From NCBI GenBank assembly GCA_900551605.1, contig URWS01000101.1:1-6031 (forward strand): a DNA stretch of 6,031 nt, given 5' to 3'. The notes beneath the pieces were generated by a model. That model did not search any database. It was not told where the DNA came from and saw only the letters and a program-made list of their open reading frames with translations. The stretch is from an uncultured Collinsella sp. (GTDB lineage: Bacteria > Actinomycetota > Coriobacteriia > Coriobacteriales > Coriobacteriaceae). Below, piece after piece: positions 1 to 4,654 of this stretch (the stretch's first letter is position 1; every line of letters starts with the position of its first letter). The position numbers and the translations under genes are program-made.

Positions 1-935
1 TTGCACTCGGTGATCCCATCGAGGCTCTGGTTCTCCAGAAGGAGGACAAGGACGGCCGCCTCATCCTCTCCAAGAAGCGCGCCGAGTACGAGCGTGCCTG
101 GATTTCCGTCGAGGAGAAGTTCAAGGCCGGCGAAGTGGTCACCGGCGAGGTCATCGAGGTGGTCAAGGGCGGTCTTATCCTGGACATCGGCCTGCGCGGC
201 TTCCTTCCGGCCTCTCTCGTGGACCTGCGCCGCGTGAAGGATCTGGACGCCTACCTGGGCACCGAGATCGAGGCCCGCGTCATCGAGATGGACCGCAACC
301 GCAACAACGTCGTCCTCTCCCGTCGCGTCGTGCTCGAGGAGTCCCGTAAGGCCGAGCGCTCTGAGATCCTGTCCAAGCTCAAGTCTGGCATGCGTCTCCA
401 GGGCACCGTTTCCTCCATCGTCGACTTCGGCGCCTTCGTCGACCTCGGCGGTATCGACGGCCTCATCCACATTTCCGAGCTCTCCTGGAACCACGTCAAC
501 CATCCTTCCGAGGTTGTCAAGGTCGGCCAGGAGGTCGAGGTCGAGGTTCTCGACGTCGATCTCAACCGCGAGCGCATCTCCCTGGGTCTCAAGCAGACCA
601 CCGAGGATCCGTGGCGCGCACTGGTCAAGAAGTACCCCGTCGGCGCTATCGTCGAGGGCACTGTGACCAAGCTTGTCCCGTTCGGCGCTTTCGTCGACCT
701 GGGCGAGGGCATCGAGGGCCTGGTGCACATCTCCGAGATGGCCAACAAGCACGTCGATCAGCCTTCTCAGGTCACCCACGTGGGCGACAAGGTTCAGGTC
801 AAGGTCATGGAGATCGACCTCGACCGTCGTCGTATCTCACTGTCCATGAAGTCCGCTGCTGAGACTCTGGGCGTCGAGATCGAGGTTACCCCGCTGCCTT
901 CCGAGAAGAAGGACGAGGAGACCGACGCCGAGTAA
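1..935 (+). CDS. rpsA: 30S ribosomal protein S1, 3' part (5' end outside window)
   Basis: S1 binds mRNA on the 30S subunit and helps load it for translation. The gene runs in from the left edge; the first complete codon is at position 3, and 310 residues are visible before TAA at 933-935. The fragment opens in the tail of one S1 (OB-fold) repeat (ALVLQKED, then a basic end), followed by three full repeats at about fragment residues 43-108, 128-198 and 212-284. The last two carry the classic S1 signature, DFGAFVDLGG..GLIHISEL and PFGAFVDLGEG..GLVHISEM. The first is more diverged (GGLILDIGLRGFLPASLVDL), as expected for repeat 2 of four. This matches the roughly 400-residue, four-repeat S1 of Actinobacteria, with an acidic tail (EKKDEETDAE). 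Lysine codons are AAG and most third positions are C, the bias of a highly expressed gene. Other multi-S1 proteins are less likely given the repeat order and C-terminus. Confidence 0.95.
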   Translation, partial: ALGDPIEALVLQKEDKDGRLILSKKRAEYERAWISVEEKFKAGEVVTGEVIEVVKGGLILDIGLRGFLPASLVDLRRVKDLDAYLGTEIEARVIEMDRNRNNVVLSRRVVLEESRKAERSEILSKLKSGMRLQGTVSSIVDFGAFVDLGGIDGLIHISELSWNHVNHPSEVVKVGQEVEVEVLDVDLNRERISLGLKQTTEDPWRALVKKYPVGAIVEGTVTKLVPFGAFVDLGEGIEGLVHISEMANKHVDQPSQVTHVGDKVQVKVMEIDLDRRRISLSMKSAAETLGVEIEVTPLPSEKKDEETDAE

Positions 936-958
936 ATCGGTTTGACGATCACTTGTTT

Positions 959-992
959 AAGGGATCCGTCCGCAATGGACGGGTCCCTTTTT
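959..992 (+). terminator. Intrinsic terminator of rpsA
   Basis: A 13-bp stem pairs 959-971 with 977-989, with one G-T wobble, around a 5-nt loop (GCAAT). It is followed by a T-run at 988-992. It starts 23 bases after the rpsA stop codon, so it should end the ribosomal protein transcript and separate it from rnpB. Confidence 0.93.
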
Positions 993-1241
993 GCATTTGG
1001 TGCCGAGATGCATGATGCTGCCCATGCTATCCACAAGCTATTTGGTTGTCGGTGCATGAAAAATGCCGACATCCCGCCTCGGGGAGGAGGCGGGAACACA
1101 CCGAGTAGACGGAGGGGTGCGGAGCGCGGTCGCGTCTCGACTGACGACGTTGCCCATCGACAACCTTATTGTACTGCATGGCGTGGTTCTTGGTTTATCG
1201 TGTCGAACGCTTGCGTTGTGCCATTGCCTGCGGCAACGGTG
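993..1241. other. Gene-free gap between rpsA terminator and rnpB promoter, with two hairpins
   Basis: No convincing gene is seen here. The only frames open across it run on through the rpsA terminator or into rnpB, and they lack a ribosome binding site. Two neighbouring hairpins stand out. One is 1048-1051/1067-1070 plus 1054-1057/1063-1066 (GTCG..GCAT with GAAAA loop). The other is a perfect 8-bp stem, 1073-1080 with 1087-1094 (CCCGCCTC/GAGGCGGG), around a 6-nt loop. Neither is followed by a T-run. I could not match the pair to a known riboswitch or small RNA. Confidence 0.5.
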
Positions 1242-1250
1242 TGTTACACT
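1224..1250 (+). promoter_or_regulatory. Likely rnpB promoter (extended -10)
   Basis: TACACT at 1245-1250 is preceded by TG one base upstream (1242-1243), forming an extended -10 element. A -35-like TTGCCT sits at 1224-1229 with a short 15-nt spacer, so the extended -10 probably carries most of the strength. The expected start falls at about 1256-1259, exactly where the P1 stem of RNase P RNA begins. That positional fit is the best support. The -35 lies within a small inverted repeat (TTGCC/GGCAA, 1224-1236). Confidence 0.65.
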
Positions 1251-1258
1251 CTTGCACT

Positions 1259-1620
1259 GCTGAGTGGGCCAGACGGTCGCGCGATGTGCTGCTTGCAGTA
1301 CGCGTGAGGAAAGTCCGGGCTCCAGAGGGCGGGATGCCGGCTAACGGCCGGGCGGAGTGATCCGACGGAAAGCGCCGCAGAAAAGAAGACTCCCACCTGC
1401 GCCGCAAGGCGTAAAGGGAAAAGCTGAAACGGTGGTGTAAGAGACCACCAGCGTCGTGGCAACACGGCGGCTTGGCAAGCCCCATCCGGAGCAAGCGCGA
1501 ATAGGAACGCTATGGGCCGGCCCGGTCCGCGTTCGGGTAGCGTGCGTGGAGCTGCATGGTAACGTGCAGACAAGATAAATGACCGTTCACGACAGAACCC
1601 GGCTTATAGGCCCACTCAGC
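1259..1620 (+). ncRNA. rnpB: RNase P RNA, bacterial type A
   Basis: This is the catalytic RNA of RNase P, which with the small protein RnpA removes 5' leaders from pre-tRNAs. Its ends are set by a perfect 12-bp P1 stem, 1259-1270 (GCTGAGTGGGCC) with 1609-1620. Conserved core blocks are present: GAGGAAAGTCCGGGCTCC at 1306-1323 (CR-I/P4 5' strand), CCGGAGCAAG near 1486-1495, GAATAGG near 1499-1505, AAATGACCG near 1577-1585, and ACAGAACCCGGCTTAT near 1592-1607 (CR-V/P4 3' strand). The middle shows the P13-like hairpin 1431-1436/1444-1449 with loop GTAAGAG. It also shows a P14-like hairpin 1452-1458/1463-1469 with GNRA loop GCAA. At about 362 nt it has normal type A length. The L15 loop that pairs with tRNA CCA reads GGCAA (1474-1478) instead of the commoner GGUAA. 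Exact ends could shift by a few bases. Confidence 0.97.
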
Positions 1621-1636
1621 ACTTTGTTGACGCTGC

Positions 1637-1735
1637 GAACCCGTCAGCGCGGCAATCTGCCTTTCAAGCCTTCGGGCATGACCATAAGGTCAATGCCCTC
1701 GTCTTTCAAGGCACCTTGCTCGCGCTGACGGGTTC
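1637..1735. repeat. 99-nt inverted-repeat element just downstream of rnpB
   Basis: Perfect 15-nt inverted repeats, 1637-1651 (GAACCCGTCAGCGCG) and 1721-1735, bound the element. Pairing continues inward: 1652-1655 with 1716-1719, then 1658-1663 with 1708-1713. A nested hairpin, 1674-1683 with 1688-1698 (GGGCATGACC, loop ATAA, one bulged A), closes the tip. The whole can fold into one long imperfect stem, giving about 35 base pairs. The downstream flank (1736-1747) is only moderately T-rich and interrupted by C and G, so it is a poor intrinsic terminator. Alternatives are the processing/termination end of rnpB, a small structured RNA, or a short palindromic mobile repeat. No clear target-site duplication flanks it. 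The structure is certain; its identity is not. Confidence 0.6.
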
Positions 1736-1790
1736 TCGCTTTCGTTTACGGAATCATCGGTGTTGCCGTTCTATTTACCGGGATTAACGG

Positions 1791-1810
1791 TACGGCCTTT
1801 GCCGTATTAT
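1791..1810 (+). other. Small hairpin before yigZ-family gene, overlapping a possible -10
   Basis: TACGGC (1791-1796) pairs perfectly with GCCGTA (1801-1806) around CTTT, followed by TTATTG. It could be a weak terminator for upstream transcription. The overlapping TATTAT (1805-1810) also resembles a -10 box for the downstream gene, with TTAACG (1784-1789) as a poor -35 at a 15-nt spacing. Either reading is tentative. The rest of 1736-1839 shows no gene or further clear signal. Confidence 0.3.
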
Positions 1811-1839
1811 TGAGGCTGTTTGTTGCTTTGCTTGTTGTT

Positions 1840-1845
1840 GAGGGG
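1840..1845 (+). promoter_or_regulatory. Ribosome binding site that sets the TTG start at 1851
   Basis: GAGGGG overlaps the in-frame TGA (1839-1841) that closes the frame upstream. Two adjacent TTG codons follow, at 1848 and 1851, and there is no in-frame ATG or GTG close by. The spacing is 2 nt to the first TTG and 5 nt to the second, so 1851 is preferred. Confidence 0.6.
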
Positions 1846-1850
1846 CTTTG

Positions 1851-2486
1851 TTGGACAGCTATTTTACTCTGCAATCGAATAATGAGGCTTCGGGCGAGTT
1901 TGTGGACCGCAAGAGCCGGTTTATTGCCCAGCTGGTCCATATTGAGTCCGAGGATGAGGCGAATGCCTTTATCGAGATGGTTCGCAAGCGTCATTACGAC
2001 GCTCGACACAATGTTCCCGCGTGGATTTTGGTCGATGGACGCGAACGCCAGAGCGATGACGGTGAGCCGAGCCGCACGAGCGGTATGCCGACGCTCGAGG
2101 TGCTGCGCGGCGCGGGGCTCAAAAATGTTTGCTGCGTGGTGACGCGCTATTTTGGTGGCACGCTGTTGGGGCCTGGTGGCTTGGTACGCGCCTATACCGC
2201 GGCGACGCAGGCGGCGGTGGTCGCGGCTCAGGAAGCCGGGCAGATCGTTGAGATGACGAGCGTCGTGCCGGTTGACGTGCATGTGGCCTATCCGCAGTAC
2301 GAGCAGGTGCTTCGTTTGGCGCAGGATTCGGGTGCCAAGGTTTCGGATACCGATTACGCGGATGCCGTGACGATTCACTTGGTGTTCAAAGCGGGAGAGC
2401 AGGAGCCGTTTTGCGCTAAGATGCGCGAGCTTATGGCGGGGCGCGAGGAGATTGAGGTCGGCGCTTCCGAATTTGACGAGTTCTAA
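1851..2486 (+). CDS. YigZ/IMPACT (UPF0029) family protein
   Basis: A 211-residue cytosolic protein of the YigZ/IMPACT family, matching the usual bacterial length of about 200-215. The N-terminal IMPACT domain (about residues 15-125, ribosomal S5 domain 2-like fold) shows the family hallmarks in order: FVDRKSRFIA, a KRHYDARHNVPAW block, SDDGEPSRTSGMP, and VTRYFGGTLLGPGGLVRAY. The C-terminal part (about 140-200) fits the small DUF1949-type domain of bacterial members. The biochemical role in bacteria is not settled; nucleic-acid or ribosome-related functions have been suggested from the fold, and the eukaryotic relative IMPACT/Yih1 restrains the Gcn2 pathway. It starts with TTG at 1851 because the frame is closed just upstream and only TTG codons follow the GAGGGG site. 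Codons are less C-biased than in rpsA (Lys uses both AAA and AAG), suggesting modest expression. It appears to be a single-gene unit. Confidence 0.93.
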   Translation: MDSYFTLQSNNEASGEFVDRKSRFIAQLVHIESEDEANAFIEMVRKRHYDARHNVPAWILVDGRERQSDDGEPSRTSGMPTLEVLRGAGLKNVCCVVTRYFGGTLLGPGGLVRAYTAATQAAVVAAQEAGQIVEMTSVVPVDVHVAYPQYEQVLRLAQDSGAKVSDTDYADAVTIHLVFKAGEQEPFCAKMRELMAGREEIEVGASEFDEF

Positions 2487-2489
2487 CGG

Positions 2490-2540
2490 CGACGGCCGGC
2501 GTGCTTTTGGAGGGATCCCAAGCGCGCCGGCCGTCGTTTT
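2490..2540 (+). terminator. Intrinsic terminator between convergent genes
   Basis: A 17-bp stem pairs 2490-2506 with 2520-2536 with a single T-G wobble and a 13-nt loop. TTTT (2537-2540) follows on the plus strand. It starts 3 bases after the yigZ-family stop. The minus-strand gene also runs into it, but no T-run follows the stem on that strand, so it should work best for plus-strand transcription. Confidence 0.9.
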
Positions 2541-2553
2541 ATGTTGCTGCCGT

Positions 2554-3000
2554 TTACTCGGCGAGCTGCTTTAGCACATCGCAGGCGATCTCGACGGCAT
2601 CGTCGATGCAGCCGGGACAGCTGCGGAGCGGGCCTTTATCCGATCCGATGCCCTTGAGCGTGCCGCAGACGGTCGTCGTGTTCTTCTCGCCAAAGCGCTT
2701 GGCGATTTCGCGCGACAGCTTGTAGGTCTGGCCCTTAGTCTTGGGGTTTTCCATGCCGTCGCTCATTACAAAGCCCATGATGGCCACGGCGCCCGAGATG
2801 GCGCCGCAGGTTTCGGTCATGCCGCCCATGCCGGCGCCAAAGCCCTCGGTGAGGGTAAAGGCGACCTGGGGGTCGAGCCCGACGGCGGGCGCGAGCGTGC
2901 AGGCGACGGCCTGGGCGCAGTTAAAGCCACGGGAGTGATATTCGGCAGCCTGAGCCTGACAGGCGGTGATGTCGAGCTGGGCCGTATCGATTTGCTTCAT
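2554..3000 (-). CDS. C_GCAxxG_C_C family small redox-type protein
   Basis: A 148-residue soluble, cysteine-rich protein. Eight cysteines are present: C14, C28, C34, C65, C112, C128, C131 and C140. The pattern fits the C_GCAxxG_C_C family (Pfam PF09719-type): NCAQAV at 27-32, a glycine-rich run GFGAGMGGMTETCGAISGA at 53-71 containing the family's Cys-Gly-Ala-x-x-Gly core, VCGTLKG at 111-117, and the CPGC pair at 128-131. The family is annotated as probably redox-active, perhaps binding metal or a cluster; no reaction is established. There is no signal peptide or membrane segment. The start at 3000 is chosen because AAGGAG sits 6 bases upstream of the ATG. The frame stays open upstream to 3108, but those starts lack a good site, and that stretch holds a hairpin. 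It is divergent from metY and convergent with the yigZ-family gene, so it is likely monocistronic. Confidence 0.9.
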   Translation of the reverse strand: MKQIDTAQLDITACQAQAAEYHSRGFNCAQAVACTLAPAVGLDPQVAFTLTEGFGAGMGGMTETCGAISGAVAIMGFVMSDGMENPKTKGQTYKLSREIAKRFGEKNTTTVCGTLKGIGSDKGPLRSCPGCIDDAVEIACDVLKQLAE

Positions 3001-3013
3001 CGTTGTCTCCTTG

Positions 3014-3045
3014 GTCACGGTGTACCCGCCTATGGTACCCGTGAC
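3014..3045 (-). promoter_or_regulatory. Leader hairpin next to the ribosome binding site of the redox gene
   Basis: GTCACGG (3014-3020) pairs with CCGTGAC (3039-3045), and GTACC (3022-3026) with GGTAC (3034-3038). One T is bulged and the loop is 7 nt, giving 12 base pairs in total. On the minus-strand mRNA the stem ends two bases before AAGGAG. It could affect ribosome access or mRNA stability, or be a protein-binding palindrome in DNA. The structure is visible; the function is inferred. Confidence 0.5.
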
Positions 3046-3071
3046 GGGGCATGTAATCATCGAGAGCCTTA

Positions 3072-3100
3072 TGTATGCCTCATTTTTATCTATCGAGCAA
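3072..3100 (-). promoter_or_regulatory. Candidate promoter for the redox gene
   Basis: On the minus strand TTGCTC (3100-3095) and CATACA (3077-3072) are separated by 17 bases in an AT-rich stretch. The -35 is reasonable and the -10 weak (3 of 6). Transcription would start near 3065 and give a 65-nt leader containing the hairpin at 3014-3045. Confidence 0.3.
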
Positions 3101-3147
3101 ATGCCCAAGGCTTGAGATAAATACCCCTAATCAATTTGTCCCATAAC

Positions 3148-3183
3148 CTACCTTGGGGATGGGTTGAGAGGGGTGCAAGGTAG
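3148..3183. promoter_or_regulatory. Operator-like inverted repeat overlapping the metY promoter
   Basis: CTACCTTG (3148-3155) and its exact reverse complement CAAGGTAG (3176-3183) flank a 20-nt centre. The right half lies inside the -35/-10 spacer of the metY promoter and the left half just upstream of the -35. That is a natural place for a regulator controlling metY, and possibly the divergent gene. As the arms lie mostly upstream of the predicted start, it is more likely a DNA site than an RNA hairpin. Confidence 0.45.
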
Positions 3184-3192
3184 CGGTATCGT
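3164..3192 (+). promoter_or_regulatory. Likely metY promoter
   Basis: TTGAGA (3164-3169, 5 of 6 to the -35 consensus) and TATCGT (3187-3192, 4 of 6 to the -10) are separated by exactly 17 bases. The start would be near 3199, leaving a leader of about 32 nt with GGAG at 3221-3224, six bases before the metY ATG. Confidence 0.6.
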
Positions 3193-3230
3193 GAACCGAA
3201 TAAAACGTAACCCAGGCAAGGGAGCTAGAT

Positions 3231-4514
3231 ATGAGCGAGCAGACCATCGGTACTACATGTGTTCAGGGCGGCTATCACCCGGGAGATGCCGAGCCGCGCC
3301 AGGTGCCCATCTACCAGTCCACCACATGGAAGTACGACACGTCGGAGCACATGGGCAAGCTGTTTGACCTGGAGGAGTCGGGCTACTTCTACAGCCGTCT
3401 GCAGAACCCCACGTGCGATCTGGTTGCCGCCAAGATCTGCGAGATGGAGGGAGGCACCGCCGCGATGCTCACGAGCTCGGGCATGGCTGCGAACTTCCTC
3501 GCGATCTTTAACGTGGCCGGTGCCGGCGATCATGTGGTCGCTAGCTCTGCCATTTACGGCGGTACGTATAACCTGCTCGCCCACACCATGGGCCGCATGG
3601 GCGTTACCTGCACGTTCGTCGCCCCCGACTGCACCGATGAGGAGCTCGAGGCAGCCTTTGAGCCCAATACCAAGCTCGTCTTTGGCGAGACGATCGCCAA
3701 CCCCGCCCTTGCTGTGCTCGATATTGAGCGCTTTGCCAAGGCCGCACATGACCACGGCGTGCCGCTGATGGTCGACAACACCTTCCCGACGCCCGTGATG
3801 TGCCGTCCCTTTGAGTGGGGCGCCGACATCGTTACGCACTCCACCACCAAGTACATGGATGGACATGCTGCCTACCTGGGTGGCGTGATTGTCGATCACG
3901 GCCAGTTTGACTGGATGGCCCATGCGGACAAGTTCCCGGGTCTCACCACGCCCGATGAGAGCTACCACGGCGTGACCTATGCCGAGAAGTTTGGTCGCGA
4001 GGGTGCCTTCATTACCAAGGCAACCGCTCAGCTCATGCGCGATCTTGGTCCTATGCAGAATCCGCAGGCGGCCTTCTTCTTGAACAGCTCGCTCGAGAGC
4101 CTGCATGTGCGCATGCCGCGTCATTGCGAGAACGGCCTGGCCGTTGCCAAGTTCCTGCAGAGCCATCCCAAGGTGCGCTTCGTGAGCTATCCGGGCCTGG
4201 AGGGCGATAAGTACTATGACATGGCTCAGAAGTACATGCCCAACGGTACGTGCGGCGTTGTGAGCTTTGGCTTTAACGGTGGTCGCGCAGCGGCCGAGAC
4301 CTTTATGAAGAGCCTCAAGCTCGCCCAGATTGCCACGCACGTGGCCGACGCCCGCACTTGCTGCCTGCATCCTGCTAACGCCACGCATCGCCAGATGAAC
4401 GATGAGGAGCTCATCGCCTGTGGCATCTCCGCCGACATGGTGCGCCTGTCGTGCGGCCTCGAGGACACGGCCGACCTGATTGCCGACCTTGAGCAGGCAC
4501 TCGAGCAGTGCTAG
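3231..4514 (+). CDS. metY: O-acetylhomoserine sulfhydrylase-like PLP enzyme (MetY type)
   Basis: Predicted to convert O-acetyl-L-homoserine and sulfide to L-homocysteine plus acetate, the direct sulfhydrylation route to methionine; a cytosolic PLP enzyme of the Cys/Met metabolism family, usually a tetramer. Its 427 residues match MetY (about 420-430) rather than the shorter cystathionine enzymes or methionine gamma-lyase (about 380-400). Visible landmarks are YSRLQNPT (54-61, phosphate contact from the neighbouring subunit), SSGMAA (82-87), the YGGT tyrosine (Y109), VDNTF with D182 contacting the PLP ring, HSTTKYMDGH with the Schiff-base lysine K207, and RLSCGLED with R406 for substrate carboxylate. 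The MetY-type insert FPGLTTPDESYHG (235-247) and SLESLHVRMPRHCENGLAV (287-305) support the assignment. Methionine gamma-lyase activity cannot be excluded from sequence alone. All 15 lysines use AAG, suggesting good expression. The start is ATG with a GGAG site. Confidence 0.88.
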   Translation: MSEQTIGTTCVQGGYHPGDAEPRQVPIYQSTTWKYDTSEHMGKLFDLEESGYFYSRLQNPTCDLVAAKICEMEGGTAAMLTSSGMAANFLAIFNVAGAGDHVVASSAIYGGTYNLLAHTMGRMGVTCTFVAPDCTDEELEAAFEPNTKLVFGETIANPALAVLDIERFAKAAHDHGVPLMVDNTFPTPVMCRPFEWGADIVTHSTTKYMDGHAAYLGGVIVDHGQFDWMAHADKFPGLTTPDESYHGVTYAEKFGREGAFITKATAQLMRDLGPMQNPQAAFFLNSSLESLHVRMPRHCENGLAVAKFLQSHPKVRFVSYPGLEGDKYYDMAQKYMPNGTCGVVSFGFNGGRAAAETFMKSLKLAQIATHVADARTCCLHPANATHRQMNDEELIACGISADMVRLSCGLEDTADLIADLEQALEQC

Positions 4515-4528
4515 GCTAGCGTTCGTGC

Positions 4529-4564
4529 AAGGTGCCGATGCTGGCAGAAAGCTTCGGCGACCTT
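4529..4564 (+). other. First of two hairpins after metY
   Basis: AAGGT plus GCCGA (4529-4538) pairs with TCGGC (4554-4558) and ACCTT (4560-4564), with one bulged G. Inside the loop, 4540-4542 can pair with 4550-4552. It is followed by TTTCGTT rather than a clean T-run, so as a terminator it would be weak. With the next hairpin it forms a tandem arrangement in front of the MFS gene. Confidence 0.45.
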
Positions 4565-4582
4565 TCGTTCCGATTCCGTAGG

Positions 4583-4629
4583 CGGGACCCCGATCGTGTC
4601 CGTTTGTAGGCGATTGGGGTCCCGTTTTT
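4583..4629 (+). terminator. Strong intrinsic terminator after metY, 25 nt before the MFS gene
   Basis: CGGGACCCCGATCG (4583-4596) pairs with 4611-4624 over 14 bp, with one G-T wobble, around a 14-nt loop. TTTTT follows (4625-4629). It should end metY transcription. Its closeness to the next start codon (4655) also makes it part of the MFS gene's leader unless that gene is transcribed from within this region. Confidence 0.92.
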
Positions 4630-4654
4630 GCGTTGCACGATAGAAAGGATATAC

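Noticed and set aside
942..1307. Plus-strand open frame starting just after rpsA
   Set aside because: It runs through the rpsA terminator stem and into rnpB, with no ribosome binding site and no protein-like composition.
1647..1745. 33-codon minus-strand frame across the palindromic element after rnpB, ending in a protein-like string (GALKDEGIDLMVMPEG)
   Set aside because: It starts right after a stop codon without a proper start or ribosome site, is very short, and is fully contained in the inverted-repeat structure. It could be a gene remnant but cannot be supported.
1746..2378. Minus-strand open frame of 210 codons antisense to the YigZ-family gene
   Set aside because: It has no recognisable domain and skewed Arg/His composition, while the plus-strand frame has complete family motifs.
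2554..3108. Longer start for the redox gene (184 residues)
   Set aside because: The extra 36 residues lack a ribosome site and family similarity, and the hairpin lies in this stretch. ATG at 3000 has an ideal AAGGAG at normal spacing.
3101..3230. A SAM or other methionine riboswitch before metY
   Set aside because: The predicted leader is only about 32 nt, and I do not see the conserved core of SAM-I, SAM-II, SAM-IV or SAH riboswitches in the sequence.
3225..4388. Minus-strand open frame of 387 codons antisense to metY
   Set aside because: It is a shadow of metY: the strong C/G third-position bias suppresses stops on the other strand. Its translation is rich in His, Gly and Ala with no domain, and there is no ribosome site.
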